Origin: a virus
Reading direction: 5' to 3' (one strand)
Length of the DNA stretch: 64,000 nucleotides
IMG/VR virus record: IMGVR_UViG_3300025012_000085
Location: 1 to 64,000 of that record
Shown: positions 47,993 through 56,708 of the stretch, one piece after another
How the letters are laid out: every line of letters starts with the position of its first letter
How positions within the stretch are numbered: position 1 is the first letter of the stretch
The notes under the pieces: model-generated
What the model saw: the letters and a program-made list of their open reading frames with translations, nothing else
Database searches by the model: none
What the model was told of the DNA's origin: nothing
Made by a program: the position numbers and the translations under genes

Positions 47993-48038
47993 ATTTACCT
48001 CATTTTTAATGTTAATAATTAAAGGAGATGTAAAACCA

Positions 48039-48359
48039 ATGGATTCAAATACAAACAATCTTATCGATCAGTTAAGCGAGAAAGTGCATGATGCATGGTG
48101 GAGAGAAAAGAAAAACCAAGGATTTCATTCTCCGAGTGAATGTGTCAGCGAGGAACATGTTGGATACTTACAATCGCATAGAGAAGCCAAGGATAGGTTT
48201 GAAGATAACCACAACCCTAAGCTTTATAAATGGTGTGCTAAGTGCCATGCTGATATGTACCCGTATGGAGAGTTATCTGAGAACATAAAGGATTACGACA
48301 GGGTTACGGTTAGAACTGTTTTGCAAGCGTTGGATTTACTTGGTAGGAAAGTAATTTAA
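48039..48359 (+). CDS. hypothetical protein with CxxC
   Basis: 106 aa from ATG 48039 with AAAGGAG upstream. DQLSEKVHDAWWREKKNQGF and YKWCAKCHADMYPYG; resembles RyR-domain-type small phage proteins (DLxxxVHxxWxxxK) followed by YxxL. Possible ligand-binding domain; uncertain. Confidence 0.6.
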   Translation: MDSNTNNLIDQLSEKVHDAWWREKKNQGFHSPSECVSEEHVGYLQSHREAKDRFEDNHNPKLYKWCAKCHADMYPYGELSENIKDYDRVTVRTVLQALDLLGRKVI

Positions 48360-48419
48360 TTATTTTTTCCCATTAACCCCTTCTTTTTAAATAAAAACCT
48401 TGATTTCATCACGTTTTAA

Positions 48420-48507
48420 CCTTGTCCATCGTTAAGGACAGGCAATGAGTTAGCGGGCGTATTACTAAACGTATTATTAATGGTTTAATGACTAGTTTAA
48501 GACAAGG
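48420..48507 (+). promoter_or_regulatory. leader with mutually exclusive pairings before the transglycosylase gene
   Basis: CCTTGTCC (48420-48427) can pair locally with GGACAGG (48436-48442; one bulge), or its first seven bases with GACAAGG (48501-48507), which is the ribosome binding site region of the next gene. This gives an on/off arrangement expected of a riboswitch or attenuator. It does not obviously match known preQ1 classes. Confidence 0.45.
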
Positions 48508-48510
48508 GAT

Positions 48511-49134
48511 GTGGACACTATCTTACTTCTGGTAAGTGGGGCAACAAAAACAATTAAAAAATACAAAGACAATCCTAATCTTGGATTTCTATTAACTCCC
48601 CGTGGTGGACACGACATAAATATAATCATCGACTACGGACTAAAATGGGCGATGGACAATGATTGCTTTACAGGTTTTAACGAGCAAGCTTTTATAAATA
48701 CCTTGAAAAGGATACAAGGAAAACAAGGTTGTCTATTCGTAAATGCACCTGACGTAGTTGGTAACGCTGAGCTAACCCTAAAGCAGTTTGAATATTGGCA
48801 GCCTATTATCAAGTCGTATGACCTTCCGGTATCCCTTGTGGCTCAAGATGGATTAGATAAATGCGATGTGCATTGGACTAAGTTTGGGGCACTTTTTATT
48901 GGGGGTACAACAGAATTCAAACTTGGTGCTTATGTTAGGGAACTTGTCAAGGAAGCGCGGTTGAGAGGTAAGTTCGTGCATATGGGTAGGGTGAACAGCA
49001 AAAAGAGGATTAATTATGCCAGACTTATTGGATGTAATTCTGTGGATGGTTCTGGATTTAGCATGTTTCCGGATACGCTAATTCCAAGGGGATTAGCAAC
49101 TCTTAATCAACAATATTGGGAGGAGTTTGCTTGA
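48511..49134 (+). CDS. dpdA: DpdA-like 7-deazaguanine DNA transglycosylase (TGT fold)
   Basis: 207 aa from GTG 48511. Expected TGT-family landmarks appear in order. WAMDND (D49, general-base region). VNAPDVVG (D81). SLVAQDG (D113). IGGTTEFKLG (G131-G132, base-binding loop). HMGRVNS. SVDGSG with D179 at the nucleophile position. The tRNA-binding PUA and zinc-binding regions of true TGT are absent, as in small phage DpdA-like proteins that exchange guanine for preQ0/preQ1 derivatives in DNA. The overlapping downstream gene is a queuosine-precursor transporter, which supports the call. Confidence 0.8.
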   Translation: MDTILLLVSGATKTIKKYKDNPNLGFLLTPRGGHDINIIIDYGLKWAMDNDCFTGFNEQAFINTLKRIQGKQGCLFVNAPDVVGNAELTLKQFEYWQPIIKSYDLPVSLVAQDGLDKCDVHWTKFGALFIGGTTEFKLGAYVRELVKEARLRGKFVHMGRVNSKKRINYARLIGCNSVDGSGFSMFPDTLIPRGLATLNQQYWEEFA

Positions 49135-49793
49135 TTGTATTTCTTTATCTAATGGCAATTATAATCGCTAATGTTTTAACTGCATCATTCGCACCATTAA
49201 TTATAGGGCCTTTTGTTATAACCTTAGGGACATTTCTAATCGGTGCTACTTTTGTCCTAAGGGATTTGGTTCAGGAAAAACACGGCAGAAGAAACACGTA
49301 TTTAATTATTATTTTGGCATTAATTTTATCCACAATATCATCCCGATTATTGGGCGACACGCTTTGGATTGTGCTTGCTAGTGCAGTTAGTTTTTTATTG
49401 AGCGAAACCACAGATACAGAAATTTATACTAGATTAAGATTACCGATGCATCTTAGAGTTATCTATAGCGGGATGGTTTCAGGTGTTTTAGATTCTTCTG
49501 TATTTGTGATGGTTGGGTTGTCTCCATTGGGAGCAGGGTTTATACCTTGGGGAGCAGTTCCGATGGCTATAATTGGTCAAATAATCGTTAAAACGGTAAT
49601 GCAGCTTATCGGAGTTGGTGACTTGGAACGATTCGGAGGAAAAACAAATAGGAACTGCGAGACATGCGGAAAAAGGATGCCGTTATCCGTAATGTCAATC
49701 TATAATCCTTCGACTAGGTGTAATAGGGCTGGGTGCAACAGTGAAAACAAATTCCCTTTGTGGGAGCCATCTTGCGGAACGCAATCTAAATAG
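49131..49793 (+). CDS. yhhQ: YhhQ/VUT-family queuosine-precursor transporter with zinc-ribbon tail
   Basis: 220 aa from TTG 49131 after GGAGGAG, overlapping the DpdA-like gene as TTGA. Six hydrophobic helices follow the VUT pattern (FLYLMAIIIANVLTASFAPL, TFLIGATFVLRDLVQEKHGR, FLLSETTDTEIYTRLR, GMVSGVLDSSVFVMVGL). The motif FVLRDLVQEKHGR is typical of the family. Imports preQ0 or preQ1. Unusually, a roughly 45-residue C-terminal tail carries CETCGKR and CNRAGCNS, a likely cytoplasmic zinc ribbon. Confidence 0.85.
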   Translation: MIVFLYLMAIIIANVLTASFAPLIIGPFVITLGTFLIGATFVLRDLVQEKHGRRNTYLIIILALILSTISSRLLGDTLWIVLASAVSFLLSETTDTEIYTRLRLPMHLRVIYSGMVSGVLDSSVFVMVGLSPLGAGFIPWGAVPMAIIGQIIVKTVMQLIGVGDLERFGGKTNRNCETCGKRMPLSVMSIYNPSTRCNRAGCNSENKFPLWEPSCGTQSK

Positions 49794-49847
49794 TTCAGAT
49801 CGGCGTTGCCCTTGCTGATTATTTTTATATCTCTAGGAGTGAAAACC

Positions 49848-50003
49848 ATGTCCGAAAATAGATCATGCTCCGAATTTAAAAGTAATGAACCTGGTATCCT
49901 AGTTAATTGCGCAAACTGCAAACGATGGAATTACAGCAAGCACAAATGCCGGGAAGAAATATGGGTTCGGCACTGGTTAACGTATCAAGTATCTTTGGGG
50001 TGA
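49848..50003 (+). CDS. 51-aa zinc-knuckle protein
   Basis: AGGAGTG before ATG 49848. NCANCKRWNYSKHKCREEIW with an earlier Cys (RSCSEF) resembles a zinc knuckle. Ends four bases before TerL. Confidence 0.6.
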   Translation: MSENRSCSEFKSNEPGILVNCANCKRWNYSKHKCREEIWVRHWLTYQVSLG

Positions 50004-50007
50004 TAGC

Positions 50008-51624
50008 ATGGTAGTTAAGAAGGAGAAGGCGAGTAAGGAAATTGTGGATGTTCCTGTTAAAGTTGATAGGCCTAAGATAAAGCAGAGTGACTTGCCATCG
50101 TTGGTGGCGATACAGGCTGAGTTAGGAAGGAGGAGTTGCCAATATTTCATAGAAAAATTCGTTAAGATAGAAGACAGGGACGCTGCTGAATTGGCAGTTC
50201 CTTTTACTTTATGGCCCGGTCAAGTTGTGGCATTAGATAGCTTCTCGAATAATAAGCTAAACATCGTATTAAAGGCTCGTCAGATGGGCCTGAGTTGGTT
50301 GGCGTTAGCTTACTCCACGTGGAGAGTAGTGCATCAAACGGGTTATTCCGTAGTCGCTATGTCAAAGCGTGAGGAAGACGCAAAGGAATTAACAAGGCGT
50401 ATCGTGTTCATTTTGAAATATCTTCCCCTAACCATGATTAGAGAGAAGAAAACAGCGGGTAAATGGGTTGGCCCAGTATGGGAAGCAACTACATTGAGTG
50501 TCACTATCTATCATCCAACTGGCGAACCAAGTATATTTAGCTCATTAACTTCTGCACAAGATTCAGGGCGTTCTCTTACGGCGAATCTAGTTGTTCTTGA
50601 TGAGTGGGCATTCCAGCAATGGGCTGATTCTATATGGCAATCTATATATCCTACTATTAACCGTCCAACCGGGGGGCAAGTAATAGGTATTTCCACAGCA
50701 AAGCGTATGACGTTATTCGAGGATTTGTGGAGAAAAGCAACACAGGGCGTAAACACATTTTCCCGCGTGTTCTTGCCATGGAATACTGACCCACGAAGAA
50801 CTCAAGAATGGTATGAACAAACTAAGAAGGATTTAGGAGAACAGAAGACAAAGGAAGAATATCCAAATACTCCTGAGGAAGCCTTCTCTGCCGCCGAGGG
50901 TGTGGCTTTCCCTGAGTTCAGCTATGATCTCCATGTGGTTACACCATTTAAGATACCTGACCACTGGCGGCGTTGGCGTTCTGCTGATAATGGTTACACA
51001 GATCCGTTCGCTTGGTATTGGGCAGCGGTTGATGAGTTCGGAACCGTATATATTTATAGAGAGTATACAAGGGATACGAGGGACCCGAAGGTTAGTTACT
51101 CGGACCAAGCTAAACAGGTTGTATTAAAGACGGGATCGGAGCGCATTGGCTTTACTGTAGTTGGTCATGATGCGTGGGCTGTACACCCTCTGACTAAAAG
51201 CACCAGTACACCACAGGGGAAGTCCATTATAGACTTCTATATTGAGGGTGGGGTTACCGATTGCATCAGAGCGGTTACCGACCGAATATTTAGAGCTGCA
51301 ACATTCCATGAATACCTTAAACCATATTGGGATGAGAATGCCGAGAAGATGACTAGTAAGGTTAAGATATTTAGTACATGCGAAAAGATTATCGAGACAT
51401 TGCCACAACTGCTTATTGATGAGCGTGACCCCGAAAAGTACATGGAATGCACATATGATCACTGGGCAGATTCCGTAGGCTATCTCTTAATTTCACATCA
51501 CAGCAACAAAACTGAGTTAGAAGTAACGCGTAACTATAAGGATTTACCAGACGACATACTAGAAGACATTGAAAGGGCTGACCCTAAAATGAGAGAGTAT
51601 ATTCTTTCCAAGATTGGCAGGTGA
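50008..51624 (+). CDS. terL: terminase large subunit
   Basis: 538 aa. The ATPase half has a Walker A-like LKARQMGLSWLALAYSTW (about residues 88-105) and Walker B NLVVLDEWAF (about 195). The C-terminal nuclease half has acidic residues in WRSADNGYTDPF, TVVGHDAWAV and ECTYDHWADSVG, spaced as in RNase H-fold terminase nucleases. Powers DNA packaging and cuts concatemers. Followed directly by the portal. Confidence 0.93.
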   Translation: MVVKKEKASKEIVDVPVKVDRPKIKQSDLPSLVAIQAELGRRSCQYFIEKFVKIEDRDAAELAVPFTLWPGQVVALDSFSNNKLNIVLKARQMGLSWLALAYSTWRVVHQTGYSVVAMSKREEDAKELTRRIVFILKYLPLTMIREKKTAGKWVGPVWEATTLSVTIYHPTGEPSIFSSLTSAQDSGRSLTANLVVLDEWAFQQWADSIWQSIYPTINRPTGGQVIGISTAKRMTLFEDLWRKATQGVNTFSRVFLPWNTDPRRTQEWYEQTKKDLGEQKTKEEYPNTPEEAFSAAEGVAFPEFSYDLHVVTPFKIPDHWRRWRSADNGYTDPFAWYWAAVDEFGTVYIYREYTRDTRDPKVSYSDQAKQVVLKTGSERIGFTVVGHDAWAVHPLTKSTSTPQGKSIIDFYIEGGVTDCIRAVTDRIFRAATFHEYLKPYWDENAEKMTSKVKIFSTCEKIIETLPQLLIDERDPEKYMECTYDHWADSVGYLLISHHSNKTELEVTRNYKDLPDDILEDIERADPKMREYILSKIGR

Positions 51625-51628
51625 TTAA

Positions 51629-53758
51629 ATGTTAAGTGGAATAAAAGACTTCGGCAAAAAGGTGGTGAAAAAGCTGAAAGATAAAAAACTCTCCATGAAA
51701 GAAGAGTCCGAACAGCAAGCTAAGTTAAAAAAGTGGCAGGATAAATTCAATGAAGCACGTACTGGCATTGATGAAGCAATCAGAGACGAGCGAGAAGCCA
51801 TCTATCTTGGCACAAAACTAGTTGATGGTAATATCAACTCTCGAAACACGGGAGGTAAGCGCAAGCAGGCCAACAACGTAGTCAACCTTGTCCTTGAGTT
51901 CATCGAAACGGGCGTTGACTCAACAATCCCACAACCCTCCGTCCGAACCAAGCTCCCTGGCTATGAAGTACAAGCCACAATGATCGAGGATTCCCTAACC
52001 TCAGACATAACAGAACTAGGCATGACAGCCATTAATGATGTTAACGAGCGCATAACCCCGGTGCAAGGCTACTCTGCTATGTTGGTGGGTTGGAATCCAG
52101 ACTTTAAGCATCACCTATACCGTGGCGAGTTGGAAATAGAGTCAGTCCATCCCAAAAGGATTATTCCGCAACCCGGCGTATTTGACCTTCAAAAAATGGA
52201 CTACTTCTTTATTTTGAGTTCAGTCACAAAGAACTACATCAAAAAACGGTATGATGTGGATCTCGAGAATGTAGGAGAACAATTTCCCAACATTAGCCTT
52301 GTCAGTAACACCACTCAGCCCAACAACCCCGACATGGTAACAGAGATCGTGTGCTGGTACAAGAATGATGATGGAGAAGTGTCAAAGCTTGTTTGGTGCG
52401 AGGATGAAATCCTTGAAGATATGGAAAACTTTTATGCAAGGCGCATCAACGGCAAGATTCAAGAGTTTGAAGAGCTAGGTACAGAAGTAACATTATCCTC
52501 GGTTAATGGGCAACCCGGCGAAGTCCTCCCTGTAGGAACAAAAGTTCCCTACTTCACTCCAACACGCTACCCTCTAATCATTCGCGAGAACATTCCCCTC
52601 AACTTCGCATTTGGTGGACAATCTGACGTAGATGTTATCCGCGACCAACAAGACGCTTATAAAAAAGTAGTCTCCACTATTGAGGAAAAGATTTTACGTG
52701 GGTCTGTTGTGGTTACAGCTTTAGACGGTCATAGGTTCAACCTATCTAATGAGTTATACGGAATTATTAGGGGCACTCAGTCCGAGTTGAACGCGCTCAA
52801 TGTAAAGAATTTGTCTGCAAATATTTCCAACGACCTTGCCTTTGCTCAACAACAATACAAGGCAGCACAGTCAACCCTCGGTATAACAAACTCATATCAA
52901 GGTAAATCAGACTCGACCGCAGTATCCGGTCTAGCAAAGCAAATCCAAGTACAGCAAGCGTCCGGTCGCCTACGCTCAAAAGAATCAAACAAATACGCCG
53001 CATTTAAGCAACTCTACGAAATCATGTTCGAGTTCAAATTAGCATTCTATGATGAACTTCGACCATTCGTAACAAAAGACGCTAATGGACAAGATTCATT
53101 CGGCGATTTCAATAAGTATGCCTTTCTTGTTCGCGATAAAGCAGGAGAACTCTACTACAACACAGACTTCATCTTTCAAGCAGACGCAGGGGCAGGGCTA
53201 CCGCGAGACAAGATGTGGCTATTTAACCAAGCGACAGAAATGCTGAAGTATGGGGCGTATAACCCGGGCCCAGCTTCTGTTGTTCTGTGGACTCAATTAG
53301 TGGCTCAGAAATTCCCTAATGCCAAAGCAATTCTCGACAGCATCAATAAGCAACTTGAAGCACAGGCAAAAGCACCACCCGCACAACCTGAATCGAAAGT
53401 ATCCATCAACTACGAGGACTTAATGCCTGATGCTCAATCTCAAATGTTAGGCAAGATGGGGATTAAGTCACAAGGAGGACAACCTGAACAGATGGGTCAA
53501 TTATTACAAATGCCACAACCCAACGCAACACCGCAACAACCTGCACAACCTCAAGAGATGTCACCACGGGCTACAGAACAGCCTATGGAACCACAACAAC
53601 CTCAACCTCAAGTAAACCCACAGGGTCAAGTTCAACAAGTTTTAGAGCAAGCCATGCAACATATGAGTGAAGAGGAGAGACAAGCGTTTGCTCAACTTCC
53701 GGATGAGAAGAAGATTGAAATCGTTCAGCAGTTAATGATGCAGGGAGGGCAACAATAA
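51629..53758 (+). CDS. portal protein
   Basis: 709 aa. Starts five bases after TerL. The N-terminal half contains typical portal segments (VDGNINSRNTGGKRKQANNV, SVHPKRIIPQPGVFDLQKMD), the central region a long helix (SDSTAVSGLAKQIQVQQASG). The last 130 residues are Pro/Gln-rich low complexity (QPEQMGQLLQMPQPNATPQQ) with a final helix SEEERQAFAQLPDEKKIEIV. Forms the dodecameric DNA gate. The long Gln-rich tail may be a crown extension. Confidence 0.88.
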   Translation: MLSGIKDFGKKVVKKLKDKKLSMKEESEQQAKLKKWQDKFNEARTGIDEAIRDEREAIYLGTKLVDGNINSRNTGGKRKQANNVVNLVLEFIETGVDSTIPQPSVRTKLPGYEVQATMIEDSLTSDITELGMTAINDVNERITPVQGYSAMLVGWNPDFKHHLYRGELEIESVHPKRIIPQPGVFDLQKMDYFFILSSVTKNYIKKRYDVDLENVGEQFPNISLVSNTTQPNNPDMVTEIVCWYKNDDGEVSKLVWCEDEILEDMENFYARRINGKIQEFEELGTEVTLSSVNGQPGEVLPVGTKVPYFTPTRYPLIIRENIPLNFAFGGQSDVDVIRDQQDAYKKVVSTIEEKILRGSVVVTALDGHRFNLSNELYGIIRGTQSELNALNVKNLSANISNDLAFAQQQYKAAQSTLGITNSYQGKSDSTAVSGLAKQIQVQQASGRLRSKESNKYAAFKQLYEIMFEFKLAFYDELRPFVTKDANGQDSFGDFNKYAFLVRDKAGELYYNTDFIFQADAGAGLPRDKMWLFNQATEMLKYGAYNPGPASVVLWTQLVAQKFPNAKAILDSINKQLEAQAKAPPAQPESKVSINYEDLMPDAQSQMLGKMGIKSQGGQPEQMGQLLQMPQPNATPQQPAQPQEMSPRATEQPMEPQQPQPQVNPQGQVQQVLEQAMQHMSEEERQAFAQLPDEKKIEIVQQLMMQGGQQ

Positions 53759-53928
53759 TGGCTAAATGTAAGAAAAATCGCGAAGAAATGGAAGAAATGA
53801 TGAAGGGGAAGTCTGGTGGAAAAAAGCCCTCTGTCAAGATCGACATTATGCTAGCGAAGGCAATGCCCGGTGTGTCTATACCGAAGAAAGGTGCCAAGAA
53901 GGTAGATAAGGGTAAGAAAAAATACTAA
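53758..53928 (+). CDS. 56-aa basic protein between portal and scaffold
   Basis: ATG 53758 overlaps the portal stop by one base (TAATG). Lys-rich (KKNREEMEEMMKGKSGGKKP, IPKKGAKKVDKGKKKY). Likely a small capsid-associated basic protein. Confidence 0.65.
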   Translation: MAKCKKNREEMEEMMKGKSGGKKPSVKIDIMLAKAMPGVSIPKKGAKKVDKGKKKY

Positions 53929-53997
53929 TAAACGCCAACCGACGAGCTGAAAATGCTCTTATTTTTTACCAATTTTTATTCAAGGAGGTGAAGCACA

Positions 53998-54120
53998 ATG
54001 GCAGAGAAACAAATGAAAATCCCTCAAAACAGCGCAGGGTACATCAAAGCAACGAACATAGACAAAAAGAATGCTGCGCCTAAGAAGTCAACAGGCAAAG
54101 ACCTTCGTTCAGGGAAATAA
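53998..54120 (+). CDS. 40-aa basic peptide
   Basis: AAGGAGGTG before ATG 53998. AEKQMKIPQNSAGYIKATNI then KSTGKDLRSGK. Small, basic; strong translation signal suggests real expression. Followed by a terminator. Confidence 0.65.
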   Translation: MAEKQMKIPQNSAGYIKATNIDKKNAAPKKSTGKDLRSGK

Positions 54121-54146
54121 GGTATTCCATTAGTAAATGGTTTACC

Positions 54147-54183
54147 AAGGTATACCTAATTACCATGGGTATACCTTTTTCTT
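54147..54183 (+). terminator. strong terminator before the scaffold gene
   Basis: AAGGTATACC (54147-54156) pairs with GGTATACCTT (54168-54177), then TTTCTT. Confidence 0.8.
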
Positions 54184-54262
54184 ATGCCTAATTTGGGGCA
54201 GGGGTTCGCTCTCCATATGAGCGCAATACGTAGGCATACGGATATGCAAAAGGAGATTTACA

Positions 54263-55165
54263 ATGTCCAAGCTTTTCAATTTGAATTTACGTCCATTTAT
54301 GGATGAGGTAGATAGCGGAAGTGGGGCAGTCGCTTCCTCACAAGATACAACTTCAACCGAATCAACCGCAGATACCTCGACCGAGACATTGACAGATTCC
54401 ACAGAGTCCACCACAGACCAAAGTGAAGGAACGACCGATAAGTCAGACGTTGAGGTAGACACCAAGCCCAAGCAAACTCCTGAGCAAGATAGGGCTTACG
54501 CAGACCTTAGACGTAAGGCTGAAGCAGCAGAACGTCGAGCGTTGGAAGCTGAGGCACAACATCAGAGGGATATCCAGATTGCCAAGAAGTTCGGTCAATA
54601 CGGTGTATATTCCGATGCTGATGTAGCAGGGAAGTACGGCAAGTCCCATGGCATCCATAACGTACAGCAGCTTGAAGAGGCTCTAAGGAGAGAGGAATAC
54701 CAAGCTAAGGGCATTGACCCGGACATGGTTAAGAAGCTCGTGGATGAGCATCCAGACCTTCAGGCAGCAAGGGAATTTAAACAAGCTGCTATCAGAGCGC
54801 AGGAGGATAACTTTCTCGTTAGCTCATTTGACGAGTTGACGAAGGAGTACCCAGAGATCAAAGGTGTTGCCGATGTTCCACCGGACGTTTGGAGGAAGTG
54901 GAAGAATGGTAGTACAGGGTTAACTCTTCCAGAGGCTTATCTTGTTGTTGAGAGAAAGAACATCGAGGCAAGGAAGGTTGAAGCGGCTAAACAGGCCACC
55001 CTCAACAACATTCAGTCGAAGGACCATGTTCGAGGGAACGGCAAGGGGTCCGAAGGGGAAACGGTGAGGATACCGGATGATGTGTTAGCGCAATACAAAG
55101 CTCTTAATCCAGGTAAGAGCATGGATGACTACAAGAAGCACTGGAAAAAGAGTCAAAACAAATAA
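54263..55165 (+). CDS. scaffolding protein
   Basis: 300 aa, AAAGGAG upstream. Acidic Ser/Thr-rich N-terminal third (DTTSTESTADTSTETLTDST), central coiled coil (AYADLRRKAEAAERRALEAE), acidic/basic C-terminal helix ending KKHWKKSQNK. Composition and position before the capsid gene are typical of scaffolds. Confidence 0.85.
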   Translation: MSKLFNLNLRPFMDEVDSGSGAVASSQDTTSTESTADTSTETLTDSTESTTDQSEGTTDKSDVEVDTKPKQTPEQDRAYADLRRKAEAAERRALEAEAQHQRDIQIAKKFGQYGVYSDADVAGKYGKSHGIHNVQQLEEALRREEYQAKGIDPDMVKKLVDEHPDLQAAREFKQAAIRAQEDNFLVSSFDELTKEYPEIKGVADVPPDVWRKWKNGSTGLTLPEAYLVVERKNIEARKVEAAKQATLNNIQSKDHVRGNGKGSEGETVRIPDDVLAQYKALNPGKSMDDYKKHWKKSQNK

Positions 55166-55178
55166 GGAGTGATTTTTA

Positions 55179-55583
55179 ATGTGTGCATTTAAGCGAGTTG
55201 GAAGCATTAGCGGGGATCAAGACCCGTTCGAGTATTATCTCTTAACCGACAATGAGGGGGCAACCTTAGGAGAGGCATTATCACAAACATCCGGCAGATT
55301 GACAAAGTGTGCCGCAACTGGGGTTCCGGAATTTATCGCGGTATGTGACCGAACTGCTGAAGCCACTTCAGTTACACCATTGGCCGTTGTGAGGGTTAAG
55401 GAAACGACTGAGTTTTCCACACAAAGCATGGCGACAGTGGCTGATACAGTGATTGGTACGAAAGTCACGTTGCATACTGACGGATTACTGGTAACTGCAA
55501 CAAGTTCCAGTGGAGTGTTCGAGATTAGCGCAACGGACGGGGCAACGACTACCTCTAATGTGAAAGGTTATTTCCGCAGGTAA
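55179..55583 (+). CDS. putative capsid decoration protein
   Basis: 134 aa, AAGGAGTG upstream. Ser/Thr/Ala-rich beta protein (TAEATSVTPLAVVRVKETTE, TKVTLHTDGLLVTATSSSG), resembling DUF2190-type or similar head-decoration proteins located between scaffold and capsid. Confidence 0.7.
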   Translation: MCAFKRVGSISGDQDPFEYYLLTDNEGATLGEALSQTSGRLTKCAATGVPEFIAVCDRTAEATSVTPLAVVRVKETTEFSTQSMATVADTVIGTKVTLHTDGLLVTATSSSGVFEISATDGATTTSNVKGYFRR

Positions 55584-55658
55584 GTTGAGTTGAATTAACG
55601 ATGGGCTTCTCGGGATGAGGGGTCCTATTTTTGTGAGCAAATTTAAGGAGTGAAAGCA

Positions 55659-56654
55659 ATGATTATTAGCAAAACAAGTGGAGTAATGGACAGCGCGTTT
55701 GGAAAGTCTCAGGAGCCAATCAGAATGATCCTAGAGGAACAGGAAGAAGCTTGGCAGAAGATGTCTATTATCGACCACATCTTCTTTAAGGATGAAACTA
55801 AGGACTTCGCCAATAAGTACACCACAGAAACATCAATGGGAGATTTCAAACCCGTCGGTGAGGCTGGTAAGTACCCTGAAACCGACTTCCAGGAAGGATA
55901 TTCCAAGGTAATTGAGCCGGAAACTTGGAAAAACTCATTTGCCATTACCCAGGAAATGATCGAGGATTCCAAGATGGGAAAGGTTCGGTCTAAAACAAAC
56001 CAATTCATGATGACCTACAACCGTACCCGTGAGCTTTTTGCTGCAAAACTCTTGAGCGTAGGTAATGCCACCACTATGAATTTTGGCGGGAAGAACTTCG
56101 ATATTAGTTGCGCTGACGGAAAGGCTATGTTCGCAACCGATCATCCGTCCATTACGGGAGGAACCGCCGCACAATCCAATCTTTATGGCGGTGCCTTTTC
56201 TTACGACAACCTCTCTTATGCAGAAGAAAAGATGCACTATTTCAAGGATGACAATGGCCAAATTCTCACGGTAACTCCCGATACGATAATTATCCCGGAC
56301 AAGGCTGCTATTAAAAAGTTAGTCTTTGAGGCAATCGGATCTGAAAATAATCCAACAACTGCAAACAATGCCACTAATTTCCATTTCGGAAGATGGAACA
56401 TTGTGTTTTCGCCATACCTTGAAGCTATTAGCGGAACGAGTGGAGATTGTTGGATGCTCATGGATAGCACGTTTAACGATGCCTATCAAGCGCTGATTTG
56501 GCTTGACCGTATTCCATTAACGCTAAGAAGCACGTTTGATGAAAATACTGACAATAACGTGTGGCGCGCCAGAGCTAGGCATGGTGCAGCTCCTAACAAT
56601 TGGAGAACAATTCTCTGCTCTGCACCTGGCTTATCCGGCGCAACAGCATTCTAA
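55659..56654 (+). CDS. major capsid protein
   Basis: 331 aa from ATG 55659 (AAGGAGTG upstream). NKYTTETSMGDFKPVGEAGK, PETWKNSFAITQEMIEDSKM, RELFAAKLLSVGNATTMNFG and GKAMFATDHPS resemble Mu gpT/HK97-fold capsid proteins. It follows scaffold and decoration genes and is followed by a hairpin terminator. Confidence 0.88.
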   Translation: MIISKTSGVMDSAFGKSQEPIRMILEEQEEAWQKMSIIDHIFFKDETKDFANKYTTETSMGDFKPVGEAGKYPETDFQEGYSKVIEPETWKNSFAITQEMIEDSKMGKVRSKTNQFMMTYNRTRELFAAKLLSVGNATTMNFGGKNFDISCADGKAMFATDHPSITGGTAAQSNLYGGAFSYDNLSYAEEKMHYFKDDNGQILTVTPDTIIIPDKAAIKKLVFEAIGSENNPTTANNATNFHFGRWNIVFSPYLEAISGTSGDCWMLMDSTFNDAYQALIWLDRIPLTLRSTFDENTDNNVWRARARHGAAPNNWRTILCSAPGLSGATAF

Positions 56655-56659
56655 TTAAC

Positions 56660-56696
56660 AGGCGGGTAGAAATACTCGCCTTACTTTATTTTTTAA
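56660..56696 (+). terminator. terminator-like hairpin after the capsid gene
   Basis: AGGCGGGT (56660-56667) pairs with ACTCGCCT (56674-56681, one wobble), then T-rich sequence. Probably partial, to raise capsid mRNA over downstream genes. Confidence 0.6.
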
Positions 56697-56708
56697 GGAG
56701 TGAATCAC

